Shown piece by piece: positions 16,796 through 25,685 of a DNA stretch of 64,000 nt (position 1 is its first letter; every line of letters begins with the position of its first letter). This DNA comes from Xanthobacter sp. YC-JY1 (lineage in GTDB: Bacteria > Pseudomonadota > Alphaproteobacteria > Rhizobiales > Xanthobacteraceae), in NCBI RefSeq assembly GCF_021730305.1, contig NZ_CP032674.1, positions 3,767,001 to 3,831,000 on the forward strand, in the 5' to 3' direction. A program made the translations under genes and the position numbers. The notes under the pieces were generated by a model. That model had not been told where the DNA came from, did not search any database, and saw nothing but the letters and a program-made list of their open reading frames with translations.

Positions 16796-17719
16796 TTACG
16801 CGCCGCCCGACCCGAACCGATAGACCGGGATGCCGAGCTTGCGAGCCTTGTCGGCGAGATTGTCCTGGATGCCGGTGCCGGGGAAGACGATGACCCCGAT
16901 GGGCATGACCGCGAGCATCTGGTCGTTGCGCTTGAAGGGCGCGGCCTTGGCGTGCTTCGTCCAGTCCGGCTTGAACGCGACCTGGGGCACCTTGCGCGCA
17001 TCGGCCCAGCAGGCGGCGATCCGCTCGGCGCCCTTGGGCGAACCGCCGTGCAGCAGCACCATGTCGGGGTGCTTGGCGTGCACCTGGTCGAGCTTCGCCC
17101 AGATGAGCTTGTGATCGGCCGTGTCACCACCGGAGAAGGCGATCTTGGGTCCTGAGGGCATCAGCACCTCGGTCTTCGAGCGCCTGCGGGCGGCGAGGAA
17201 GTCGCGGCTGTCGATGAGGGCGGCGGTGAGGTGCCGATGGTTCACCATGGATCCGGTGCGGGGGCGCCAGGCTGAGCCGGTGTGGCGCTCGAAGGCGTCG
17301 GCGGCTTCGTCGCGCATCAGCTCGAAGGCATCGCGGCGCTCGATGAGACTCTGCCCCTCGGCGATGAGGCGTTCTAGTTCCACCGAGCGCACCTCGCTGC
17401 CATCCTGCTCCTGCTGGCTGCGGCGTTGGCCCTGCTCGTTATCGTCAAGGGTGCCCGAGATGCGGCCGGCGGCACGGTGGAAGAGATGGACGGTGGACCA
17501 CAGGAGGTCGGGAAGGTCGGGCTCCAGGCGGGTGTCCTGCAGGGTCGCGATGAGAGCATCGAATATGTCGGCGATGGCGCCGGTGATGTGGTTGGCCTCG
17601 GGAAGGGGCCGGGGATCGGACTCGTCGTTGAGCGGGCGGTAGCCGTAGAGCTGAAGCTCCTGCAGCAGGTGATCGGTGGGAGAAGAGGTGTGCCGGGGTT
17701 CGTCGTGCTCGGCGCCCAT
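16796..17719 (-). CDS. DUF2493 (SLOG-like) domain protein
   Basis: A 307-aa protein starting MGAEHDEPRHTSSPTDH, with GGAG before the ATG. The N-terminal two thirds are helical and charged. The C-terminal about 110 residues form a nucleotide-binding Rossmann-like domain: KIAFSGGDTADHKLIWAKL, DMVLLHGGSPKGAERIAA, GVIVFPGTGIQDNLADKA. This is the DUF2493/YAcAr type, related to SLOG proteins that bind nucleotides or ADP-ribose derivatives. It is a frequent ICE gene of unknown role and lies in the block with toprim, ParB and DUF932 genes. Confidence 0.82.
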   Translation of the reverse strand: MGAEHDEPRHTSSPTDHLLQELQLYGYRPLNDESDPRPLPEANHITGAIADIFDALIATLQDTRLEPDLPDLLWSTVHLFHRAAGRISGTLDDNEQGQRRSQQEQDGSEVRSVELERLIAEGQSLIERRDAFELMRDEAADAFERHTGSAWRPRTGSMVNHRHLTAALIDSRDFLAARRRSKTEVLMPSGPKIAFSGGDTADHKLIWAKLDQVHAKHPDMVLLHGGSPKGAERIAACWADARKVPQVAFKPDWTKHAKAAPFKRNDQMLAVMPIGVIVFPGTGIQDNLADKARKLGIPVYRFGSGGA

Positions 17720-18023
17720 GGGATGCTCCGTCGGTTGGACCGCAGCCCTGCGGCCTTCATGGCGACGAAGCCGGCGGGCGGGTCGGACCTGCACCCCGCG
17801 GGAAGCGCGGGGCCGGAGCGTGAGCGGAGGATGGCGGAGGCCGACGATTTTGCTTCGCGATGGAACGGCGCGCAGCGGCGCCGGAAAATCGTTGGCCGCA
17901 GCCATTGTTGGGTCGGCACGTTTGCTGGCCGATCGCCCTCTGGAAGGCCTGGCTGCGGGTCCTCTGTCGACGGTGAGCCTCAGAGCATGCCGTTAGCGCA
18001 TCCCCGCTCCCTGCTCCTTCAAG
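17720..18023. other. Intergenic region with a long stem-loop
   Basis: Between the toprim gene (stop 18024) and the DUF2493 gene lies GGCCGACGATTTT (17839-17851) facing AAAATCGTTGGCC (17885-17897), 12 of 13 pairs. A second GC-rich hairpin lies inside the loop. Read leftward it follows the toprim gene by about 130 bases and precedes the DUF2493 gene by about 120. It could be a terminator, a structured leader or a DNA site. Confidence 0.4.
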
Positions 18024-19061
18024 TCACGGGCTCAGCATCATGAAGCGGCTGACATCCTCGGGGACAAGCTGGCATCGCAGTTCGGCCCGCAACGCATCGA
18101 AACCAAAGGCGCGCATATCCTCGTTGAAGTCTCCGAGAGTTGGGGAGAGGACGATGACCTCGATCCCGGCGGATGCCGCCCGCGAAACGAGACTGTCCCG
18201 TGCTCGATCTCCGGCCGGATCATTGTCGCGGACGATGTAGAGCCGTCGCAGCCCTGGTGGAAATGCGATGGCGGCGAGGTGTGCTGCCGAGAGCGCGGCC
18301 GCCATCGGGATGTTCGGAACTACGCAGCGCAGGGAGAGGATCGTCTCGATGCCCTCGCCGGCGGCCATGGCCTCGCTTGGGGTGCCGAAGCGGACAGCAT
18401 GGCCGAGCAAGTGTCCCATGGCACGCCGGGGCGTGGCGATGGCTGCCTTGTCGGCGCCGTCCGGGGTGAGCCAGGTGCGATGCACGCCCGTGATGCGACC
18501 GCGGAAATCCGTGACGGCAGCGACCATGGCCGGCAACGGCTGGATGGGACCGTGCGCATCCGGGCGATAGAAGCAGCGCGGGTGAAAGCGCAGGCTTCCG
18601 GTTTCGTGCAAAGCCGTGATGCCGCGGTTCCGCAGATACGTCTCCACGATTGTGCCCGGAATCGGCTTGGCGGCTGCAAAGAGCCGTTGTGCCGAGATGA
18701 CCGGATTGGCGGACGTGGGCGCTGCTCTCCGGTCCACCCCTTCTGGCTCTCGCCGCGATTGCGGCAGACGGAGGAAGGTCTCAGCTTCGGCGACGACATC
18801 GGCGAAGATGGACAAGCCCCGGCTCTCGCGGATCACGTCGAGAAGGTCGCCGTGCTCTCCCGTGGCCGCATCGGTCCATTTTCCGGCCAGGCCATGCGCG
18901 CTATCCGACAGCCGCACGAACATGGAGCGGCCGGGCGTGTTGCGAACATCGCCCACCTGCCAATAGTGCCCCTGCCGCCGGCCTGCGGAGAGATAATGGC
19001 GGCAGACCGCCTCTGCCTGCCGCCCCAGCCGCCGGGCGAGGTCATGCGCAGCATCCGCCAT
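18024..19061 (-). CDS. Toprim-domain primase-like protein
   Basis: A 345-aa protein. The N-terminal part resembles the non-catalytic part of plasmid/ICE primases (RRQGHYWQVGDVRNTPGRSM, then KWTDAATGEHGDLLDVI). The toprim domain has the Glu motif AGEGIETILSL and the Asp-x-Asp motif LYIVRDNDPAGDRARD. No zinc finger is seen. It is probably involved in priming or DNA processing of transferred ICE DNA. The role is inferred from the fold and from its place between ParB-like and DUF2493 genes. Confidence 0.85.
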   Translation of the reverse strand: MADAAHDLARRLGRQAEAVCRHYLSAGRRQGHYWQVGDVRNTPGRSMFVRLSDSAHGLAGKWTDAATGEHGDLLDVIRESRGLSIFADVVAEAETFLRLPQSRREPEGVDRRAAPTSANPVISAQRLFAAAKPIPGTIVETYLRNRGITALHETGSLRFHPRCFYRPDAHGPIQPLPAMVAAVTDFRGRITGVHRTWLTPDGADKAAIATPRRAMGHLLGHAVRFGTPSEAMAAGEGIETILSLRCVVPNIPMAAALSAAHLAAIAFPPGLRRLYIVRDNDPAGDRARDSLVSRAASAGIEVIVLSPTLGDFNEDMRAFGFDALRAELRCQLVPEDVSRFMMLSP

Positions 19062-19151
19062 GAGGACGCTCCAAGAAAAAGGCCCGCCGACCGGACCTCG
19101 CGACAGGGAGATCGCGGAGCCTCGGGCGACGGGCCAGGTTGCCCAGGAGGA

Positions 19152-21215
19152 CTATTCGGCGGCGATCGGGGGACAGGCCGCCTCGGGCTCCTCAGTCTCG
19201 GCGAGCTCGTCCTCTTCGCCCATGGCCGTTGCGCCGTCCTTCTCCGCCGTCTTCTCGCCGGTGGTGTCGGACGGCTGGGTCCGCAGCGGCTCCGGGAGCC
19301 ACCCGCCTTCGGCAAGGAGGGTCTCAGCCTCCCGCGCCATGTCGCCCTTCTTGAGGTGGGCGATCCGCTCCGCCGCACGTTCCCCCTTCGCCTCGGTCAC
19401 CGCCTGCAGAATGCGGGCCTTGGTCACCCGGCCGAGGAAGGTGTCGACGGTGGGCTTCCACCCGGCCGCCGCCATGTCGAGTGACACCGCCTGCGCCAGC
19501 CTATCGGCATGGGCGAAGGCGCGTGGACGGCGGTTCCAAGCCTCATGCACAGCATTGACCGAGAGGCTCACCACATGGGCGAACAGGGCGGCCTGGCTGT
19601 CGCGGTCCCATCCACTCAGGGTGTCCCAGAGCGCAACCGGCTCCTTGGGCAGCCCCTTAGCCCAGCTTTCGTGCCGGACACGGATCGCCTCGGCCGAAAC
19701 GCTGTCGTTGAGGCCCGGCGCCTGGGCGTTGAAGGACACGCTCTTGAGATCGAGCTCGAGGCAGCTATCCGAGCCATAGGCGTAGAAGGCCTTCAGCGTG
19801 AGGGCGTGGACCGCCGCGAGGAAGGCCACATCGGGCTGTTCGCCCAGCGCATGGCGCAGGCCGAGGGTGCGATGGGTGGTCAGCTCCGTGAGCAGCCGGT
19901 CGGAGATCGGGGCGAGGTCGCCTTCCTCCTCGGGCTCAGCAGGGGCATCGGGTGTGGCCGCCTCCTGGAGAGAAGTCGATGCCACATGGTTTGCATCATC
20001 GGTCTCGGTGGAAGTGGCATGCTCCTCTTCGACCGGCACCTCGTCCTCCGGGCGGACATAGCCCCGCTCCACCCGGAGCTTGCCGTCCTGCGCGATGCTG
20101 ACGAAGGCGCCGGCGCGGCCGACCTCCGCCGGATCGAACGCGAGAGGACGCGTATCAAAGGCTTCCAGCACCGCCTCGAGCTCACCGAGCCGCGCATCGA
20201 CCTCCTCGGGAAGCTCGTCGGCATCGGCATGTTCTTCGGAGAGGCGATCATATGCGGCCTGGGCCGTCGCCCGAGCTGCCTCCTCTTCCTCGGTCAGGGG
20301 CGTCGGCTCACCCCGCAGCTGGCGCAGGCCGTAGGTGTGGCCATAGGCGAAGTCCGGCGCCACTTCGATCCACTTCCAGCCTTCGCTCCGAATCCCGTTG
20401 GCCTCGGCGGCGAGCTTCTCCGCCACCATGCGATCGACGAGGGTGACATCCTGCAGCCAGCCGCCGTCGTCCCCCTGGAACAGGTCGCGCAGCACCGTGC
20501 CGCCAGCCGTCTCATAGGCCTCGATGCCGATGAACCGGGCCCGCTTGTCGGATGCCCGCACCGCCCCCTCGGTCAGCATGCGCCGGATGACATAGGGCTG
20601 CTTGTCGTAAGCCTGGGCGAGACGCTCCAGCACCTGCTCCTGCCGCTCATGGTCGCCGGAGACGGTGAAGGCCATGAGCTGGTCAAGGGTGAGGCCATCC
20701 TCGGCATAGACGTCGAGGAGCTTCGCAGAGAGCGATGCGAGCTTCAGCCGCTGCTTCACCACCATCACCGAGACGAAGAAGGCAGCCGCGATCTCCTCCT
20801 CGGACTGGCCCTTCTCCCGCAAGGCCAGGAACGCCCTGAACTGGTCGAGCGGGTGCAGCGGTGCGCGCTGGACATTCTCGGCAAGCGAATCCTCCTCGGC
20901 GATGCCGCCCTCGCGCACGATGCAGGGCACCGGCGCGGTCCTGGCGAGGCGCTTGCGCTTCACCAGAAGTTCCAGCGCCCGGTAGCGCCGTCCGCCGGCC
21001 GGGATCTCGTACATGCCGGTCTCGACGCCATCCGCATCGATCACGGCTCGGACATTGAGGCCCTGGAGCAGGCCCCGCCGGGCGATATCCTCGGCGAGTT
21101 CCTCGATGGACACGCCCGCCTTCACCCGGCGGACGTTGGACTGGCTGAGCACCAGCTTGTTGAAGGGAATGTCGCGGGACGACGAAAGGGTGATCTTCTG
21201 AACGGCCGTGGCCAT
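19152..21215 (-). CDS. Large ParB/RepB-like DNA-binding protein
   Basis: A 687-aa protein. The ParB N-terminal domain begins at KLVLSQSNVRRV and includes ARRGLLQGLNV, EIPAGGRRYRALELL and DSLAENVQRAPLHPLDQ. A helix-turn-helix region follows (GQSEEEIAAAFFVSVMVVKQ). The rest is a long acidic linker (about residues 300-420, Glu-rich) and an uncharacterised C-terminal half. The extended length and the GGRR form of the ParB motif are usual for ICE and plasmid versions. They may act as DNA-modulating or nuclease-like factors more than in classical partition. The start at 21215 gives the conserved MATAVQKI. Confidence 0.87.
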   Translation of the reverse strand: MATAVQKITLSSSRDIPFNKLVLSQSNVRRVKAGVSIEELAEDIARRGLLQGLNVRAVIDADGVETGMYEIPAGGRRYRALELLVKRKRLARTAPVPCIVREGGIAEEDSLAENVQRAPLHPLDQFRAFLALREKGQSEEEIAAAFFVSVMVVKQRLKLASLSAKLLDVYAEDGLTLDQLMAFTVSGDHERQEQVLERLAQAYDKQPYVIRRMLTEGAVRASDKRARFIGIEAYETAGGTVLRDLFQGDDGGWLQDVTLVDRMVAEKLAAEANGIRSEGWKWIEVAPDFAYGHTYGLRQLRGEPTPLTEEEEAARATAQAAYDRLSEEHADADELPEEVDARLGELEAVLEAFDTRPLAFDPAEVGRAGAFVSIAQDGKLRVERGYVRPEDEVPVEEEHATSTETDDANHVASTSLQEAATPDAPAEPEEEGDLAPISDRLLTELTTHRTLGLRHALGEQPDVAFLAAVHALTLKAFYAYGSDSCLELDLKSVSFNAQAPGLNDSVSAEAIRVRHESWAKGLPKEPVALWDTLSGWDRDSQAALFAHVVSLSVNAVHEAWNRRPRAFAHADRLAQAVSLDMAAAGWKPTVDTFLGRVTKARILQAVTEAKGERAAERIAHLKKGDMAREAETLLAEGGWLPEPLRTQPSDTTGEKTAEKDGATAMGEEDELAETEEPEAACPPIAAE

Positions 21216-21389
21216 GGGATGCTTCTCCGCGACGGGCGGCCGGAGAACCTCTCTCTCAACCTCCAACCCGTCACGAAGCACGGCGCCGTCCTCTTCCTCT
21301 GAGGACGGCGCCGCAGAACCGACGATCCGGAAAGCCGGCACCACATGAAGCCGGAGACACGGCAATCCGCATCTCCGGCTTTGCGGATC

Positions 21390-22586
21390 TCAGGCAGCGC
21401 GATCAAGGAGCTTCTTTGCCCGGGCCTCCAGATCGAGGCGCGCATCCTGGTGCGGCTTGTCCCGCGCCACCGCTGTGATGCCCTGCACGAAGTCGAAGAT
21501 GCTCTCGGGCTTGCGGCCTTCCTCGGCGAGCACGGTGTCGATCACCTTCTGCGTCTCGGCCTTGGAGAAGCCCTTGCGGCGCAAAAACTCGGTGCGGTCT
21601 TCGTCGGTGCGCGCCACGATGCGCTCGCGGGCCGCCCTGATTCCGTTGACGAAGGGCATGGGGGAGGAATTGGCGAACCGCTCCAGGGCCGGCGCGGCCT
21701 GATGGGCAAAACGGGAGGCGGCATACTTGGAGTGGCGGATGGTGATCTCCTCAAAATCCTCCACGCCCCATAGGTTGCGGTTCTGGCAGACCGCCCGCAG
21801 ATAGAAGCTGGCGATGCCCAGCGTCTTCGCCCCCACCTCCGAGTTCCAGCAATAGAAGCCCCGGAAGAACAAGTCGGGCGAGCCATCCGGCAGCCGGCCG
21901 GCCTCGATGGGGTTGAGGTCGTCCACCAGGAACAGGAAGACGTCCCGGTCCGAGGCATAGAGCGTGGTGGTGTCCTTGGTGATGTCGATGCGGGGATTGT
22001 AGATGCCGGTCGACCAATCGAGCACGCCGGGCACCTTCCAGCGGGTATCGCCCGTGCCGTTGCCGGCAATGCGGCGCACGGCGTCCACCAGCTCATGGTC
22101 ATAGATGCGGCCGTAGTCGGGGCCGGTGACGGCCCGGAGCTCGACGCGTCCGTCTTCGATCTCGAGCGTCTTGACCTGCTCGGCACGATGGGATGTGAGT
22201 CCGTATTGCAGATTGATGCCGGCCAATGGTGCCGGGAGCTGGCGCAGATAGGCGGCAGGCGCGCCGATGAGGCTCGCAAGCTGGCCGAAGCTCCAATGGG
22301 TCGGGACAACTGGAGCATCTGCCCCGGGGAACGCGAGCGTCAGCCGGTCCGGCGCCTCGCGGCTGGCGTCGACGCGGATGGCGGCGCTCTCCACGGTGCG
22401 CGTCCGGCTCCGGTCGGACCGCCCGCGCACCGCACCGTAGAGCTCCGACAGCGACAAATAGCGCTCGTCCGCCGGCCGGGAGAACCACTCGGAGGACACA
22501 CGGCCGATCCGCTCGCCGCGGCTCGCATCCACCTTGTAACCGCGCGCCGCATCGCGGTGTCCTTCGAGAACCTGAACCTCGATCAT
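21390..22586 (-). CDS. DUF932 family protein
   Basis: A 398-aa protein of the DUF932 (phage/plasmid-like protein) family. Characteristic blocks are HWSFGQLASLIGAPAAYLR, LQYGLTSHRAEQVKTL, RAVTGPDYGRIYDHELVD, then DRDVFLFLVDDLNPIE and WNSEVGAKTLGIASFYLR. The start at MIEVQVLEGHRD (22586) is preceded by GGAG. It is a common ICE accessory gene of unknown function and is the first gene of the leftward element block in this window. Confidence 0.87.
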   Translation of the reverse strand: MIEVQVLEGHRDAARGYKVDASRGERIGRVSSEWFSRPADERYLSLSELYGAVRGRSDRSRTRTVESAAIRVDASREAPDRLTLAFPGADAPVVPTHWSFGQLASLIGAPAAYLRQLPAPLAGINLQYGLTSHRAEQVKTLEIEDGRVELRAVTGPDYGRIYDHELVDAVRRIAGNGTGDTRWKVPGVLDWSTGIYNPRIDITKDTTTLYASDRDVFLFLVDDLNPIEAGRLPDGSPDLFFRGFYCWNSEVGAKTLGIASFYLRAVCQNRNLWGVEDFEEITIRHSKYAASRFAHQAAPALERFANSSPMPFVNGIRAARERIVARTDEDRTEFLRRKGFSKAETQKVIDTVLAEEGRKPESIFDFVQGITAVARDKPHQDARLDLEARAKKLLDRAA

Positions 22587-23016
22587 GGGACCAAACTCCA
22601 CGACGGGTGCCGGGAGCCTCTCTCCCGATCCTCAACCCGTCACGGAAATCCGGACCAACCTCTCACTCTCGGCGGTCCAGGTGGAGCGCCGACCGAATCT
22701 ACAAGAGCGGTTCACGCGGATGGATGAAATTTGGTTGCATTGACGCGAGTGACGGTCACGCCGCCATTCCCTCTGGAGTGCGCCATAGGCTGAAGTTCGC
22801 TGCGGCTGCAACGGACGGCCGGTTCGGGGCCGGTGGCAGACTGGCCGCTATTGGGGACTTCAAACGAGCAGCGGACATATCGCCCCGATGAATTGCCAAA
22901 GGGTGGAGCTGACCAAAAGGTACCTTCGAAACCTCCGCTTCGAAGTCCATGTCAAATTGTTGGGTGGTCTACTGCTAGCCGAGGATGCGATCCAACACCG
23001 TTCGCAAGCCTCGGAA
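22587..23016. other. Junction between ICE core and cargo, no gene seen
   Basis: 430 bases with no convincing frame. It includes the promoter side of the DUF932 gene and lower-GC DNA around 22910-22990. Degenerate sequence resembling rhizobial intergenic repeats is present but too diverged to delimit. Confidence 0.3.
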
Positions 23017-23580
23017 TTACAAGACTGACCCGTCCGTGATCCCCGCTTCGATCCAGGCGCGCGTCTGCTCCAGGATCTCGTCCGAAAGAGCGGGGTCATC
23101 AATGGCGCGGGCGAGGATGACGGCGCCCACCATAGCCGCCCAGCTTCCAATCGCGGTGCGGCGCCGGTCTGCCGGATGCGCCTGCGGGAGCGCTGTCTCG
23201 ATACGGGCGATCTGCGAGCGAAGCCCTTCCGTCATCGCCGCGCGTGCCGCTGGGGTCTGGTGGCGTATGGCGGCGGCAAGGCCCGCCGTGGGGCAACCCG
23301 CGGCCGGATTGTCACGATGGCGTGGCGACAGATAGGTGCTCAGATAATGGCTGAAATCGCCATTTCCGCCAGAGTCCGCCGCGAGGGCATGGGCCAATGT
23401 CTGCGCGACCAGATCATCCTTTGAACTGAAATGCCCATAAAAGCCGCCATGGGTGAGCCCGGCGGCCTTCATCACCTCGGCCACGCTGACCGCGTCGAAC
23501 CCCCGGTCGCGAAACAGCGAGCTGGCGGCTTCGAGGATGCGGCGGCGGTTCTCCGCCATCTGCTCGCGGCTGACCTTCAT
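23017..23580 (-). CDS. TetR/AcrR family repressor
   Basis: A 187-aa regulator. The N-terminal HTH is standard: RRRILEAASSLFRDRGFDAV, SVAEVMKAAGLTHGGFYGHF, then KDDLVAQTL. The ligand domain has GCPTAGLAAAIRHQ. The start at 23580 (MKVSREQ) has a strong GGAGG. It is divergent from the SDR gene at 23690, and the gap contains a 17-bp inverted repeat that is the probable shared operator. Likely effectors are reactive or electrophilic small molecules, inferred only from the dehydrogenase neighbours. Confidence 0.92.
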   Translation of the reverse strand: MKVSREQMAENRRRILEAASSLFRDRGFDAVSVAEVMKAAGLTHGGFYGHFSSKDDLVAQTLAHALAADSGGNGDFSHYLSTYLSPRHRDNPAAGCPTAGLAAAIRHQTPAARAAMTEGLRSQIARIETALPQAHPADRRRTAIGSWAAMVGAVILARAIDDPALSDEILEQTRAWIEAGITDGSVL

Positions 23581-23611
23581 TTCAGATTCCTCCGCCCCCG
23601 TCATTGACAGT

Positions 23612-23659
23612 TACATGATGGTCATCATATTTATGATCAAACATGATGACCATCATGTA
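23612..23659. promoter_or_regulatory. TetR operator: perfect 17-bp inverted repeat
   Basis: TACATGATGGTCATCAT (23612-23628) and its exact complement ATGATGACCATCATGTA (23643-23659) are 14 bases apart. Each arm is itself nearly palindromic (ATGATGGTCATCAT), so two TetR dimers could bind. It occupies most of the gap between the TetR and SDR starts, with both promoters inside or next to it. Confidence 0.75.
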
Positions 23660-23689
23660 TATGACTACGAATTGAAGAGAGAGCAACCC

Positions 23690-24478
23690 ATGGCGGCGCA
23701 CCCCTCCGTTCTCGTCACCGGCGCCTCGACCGGCATCGGCGCGGCTTATGCCGCGCGGTTCGCCCGCCGTGGGCATGATCTGGTGCTGGTTGCCCGCAAC
23801 ACGGCGCGCATGAAGGCGCTGGCGGCTCGCCTGCGTGAAGCGACCGGCGTGGCGATCGAGATCGTCACGGCCGATCTGACCCAGCCCGCCGACCTCGCGG
23901 CCGTCGAAGCCCGCCTGCGCGAAGACGTGCGTATCGGCATCCTCATCAACAATGCCGGAACGGCCATTGGCGGCAGCTTCATCGAGCAGGGCACCGAGGA
24001 CGTCGCGCGTCTGCTCGCCCTCAACACCACCGCCGTCCTGCGGCTGGCCAGTGCCATCGCGCCGCGTCTGGCACAGGCCGGCGAGGGTGCGATCGTCAAT
24101 ATCGGCTCGGTGGTCGGGATCGCGCCGGAATTCGGCATGACCGTCTATGGGGCGACGAAGGCCTTCGTGCTGTTCCTGTCGCAGGGGCTCAGCCTCGAGC
24201 TCGGCCCGAAGGGCGTCTATGTTCAGGCCGTGCTCCCCGCCGCCACGCGTACCGAGATCTGGGGTCACGTCGGCGCGGACGTCGACGCCATGGCCGGGGT
24301 GATGGACGTCAATGAGCTGGTCGACGCGGCCATGATCGGGTTCGACCGCCGCGAGGCCGTCACGATCCCGCCGCTGCCCGATGTGGAGCAGTGGAACGCC
24401 TTCCAGGTCGCGCGTCAGGCCATGCTGCCGAACACCCGCCAGGAACACGCCGCCGCGCGCTACCGGACGGCCGACTGA
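23690..24478 (+). CDS. Short-chain dehydrogenase/reductase
   Basis: A 262-aa classical SDR. It has the cofactor motif VLVTGASTGIGAAYA, an NADP-favouring ARN after the second strand, the NNAG motif ILINNAGTAIG, and the catalytic Ser / Tyr-x-x-x-Lys set (NIGSVVGI, VYGATKAF). Substrate cannot be told. It starts at ATG 23690 after a purine-rich GAAGAGAGAG site. It leads a three-gene rightward operon controlled by the divergent TetR gene. Confidence 0.9.
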   Translation: MAAHPSVLVTGASTGIGAAYAARFARRGHDLVLVARNTARMKALAARLREATGVAIEIVTADLTQPADLAAVEARLREDVRIGILINNAGTAIGGSFIEQGTEDVARLLALNTTAVLRLASAIAPRLAQAGEGAIVNIGSVVGIAPEFGMTVYGATKAFVLFLSQGLSLELGPKGVYVQAVLPAATRTEIWGHVGADVDAMAGVMDVNELVDAAMIGFDRREAVTIPPLPDVEQWNAFQVARQAMLPNTRQEHAAARYRTAD

Positions 24479-24570
24479 GCCTTTGCCCGCCACGGTCGGG
24501 CGCGCCGGCACCAGTCCCGTCCTTCCGACCGGCGGCGGGCAATCCGCAGGAAACCAGAGAGCACACCATC

Positions 24571-25572
24571 ATGAAGGCCTTCATCCTCGACAAGTACAAG
24601 AAGAGCGGCATCCTGCGCTTTGGCGAAAGGCCGGAGCCCTCATTGGGTGATGAGGATGTCCTGGTCGAGATCCACGCCGCCGGGCTCAACCCTCTGGATT
24701 CCAAGATCCGGGATGGCGCCTTCAAGCCCCTTCTTCCGTATCGCCCGCCTTTCGTGCTGGGACACGACATGGCGGGACGGGTCGCGCGGGTTGGCGCGGA
24801 GGTCCGCCGCTTCAAGGCGGGGGACGAGGTCTATGCCCGTCCGCGCGATGGCCGGGTCGGAACCTTCGCGGAGCGGATTTCCATCCATGAGGATGATCTC
24901 GCGCTGAAGCCGAAGAACCTGACCATGGAGGAGGCGGCGTCCATCCCCCTGGTCGGGCTGACGGCCTGGCAGGCCCTGGTCGACCGCGCCGATTTGCGCA
25001 AGGGACAGAAGATCCTCATCCACGCGGGCTCGGGCGGCGTTGGGACATTCGCCATTCAACTGGCCAAGCATCTCGGCGCGACGGTCGCGACGACAACCAG
25101 CACCGCAAATGTCGATCTGGTCCGAAGCCTCGGCGCCGATGTCGTGATCGACTACAAGACGCAAAACTTCGAGAAAGTCCTGACGGGCTACGATGTCGTC
25201 CTGAACAGCCTGGACGGCGACACGCTCATGAAGTCCCTGAGCGTGCTGAAGCCCGGCGGGAAGCTGATTTCGATCTCCGGCCCACCGGACGCCGATTTCG
25301 CGCGGCAGCAGGGGCTGAACTGGATGCTGAGTCAGTTCATGCGCCTTCTGAGCTTCGGCATCCGCAGCAGGGCCAAAGCCCGTGGTGTCCGCTACTCCTT
25401 CCTGTTCATGCGGGCGGATGGCGGGCAACTGGGCCAGATCACGGCGCTGATCGAGGCCGGGATCATCCGCCCGATCATGGACCGGATCTTCCCGTTCGAA
25501 GCGACCAACGAAGCCTTGGCCTATCTCGACACCGGACGGTCCAAAGGCAAGGTTGTCCTTAGGCTGAAGTGA
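24571..25572 (+). CDS. Zinc-free quinone oxidoreductase-like MDR (NADP-dependent)
   Basis: A 333-aa medium-chain dehydrogenase/reductase of the quinone reductase / alkenal reductase type. The GroES-like part has VEIHAAGLNPLDSKIRDG and VLGHDMAGRVARVG. The cofactor motif HAGSGGVGTFAIQLAKHLGA is typical of NADPH quinone reductases. Zinc ligands are absent. It is the second gene of the TetR-controlled operon, 92 bases after the SDR gene. A role in reducing enones or quinones is family-based inference. Confidence 0.9.
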   Translation: MKAFILDKYKKSGILRFGERPEPSLGDEDVLVEIHAAGLNPLDSKIRDGAFKPLLPYRPPFVLGHDMAGRVARVGAEVRRFKAGDEVYARPRDGRVGTFAERISIHEDDLALKPKNLTMEEAASIPLVGLTAWQALVDRADLRKGQKILIHAGSGGVGTFAIQLAKHLGATVATTTSTANVDLVRSLGADVVIDYKTQNFEKVLTGYDVVLNSLDGDTLMKSLSVLKPGGKLISISGPPDADFARQQGLNWMLSQFMRLLSFGIRSRAKARGVRYSFLFMRADGGQLGQITALIEAGIIRPIMDRIFPFEATNEALAYLDTGRSKGKVVLRLK

Positions 25573-25685
25573 CGGCGGCATCGCCTCACCCTGACGCATG
25601 GCCGGCCCTACGACGCCGGCCGGCGGCGACTAGTTGGGCCGCGATGGCGGACCCGTTCCCTCGTCCGCAAACCGGATCAGCAGCT

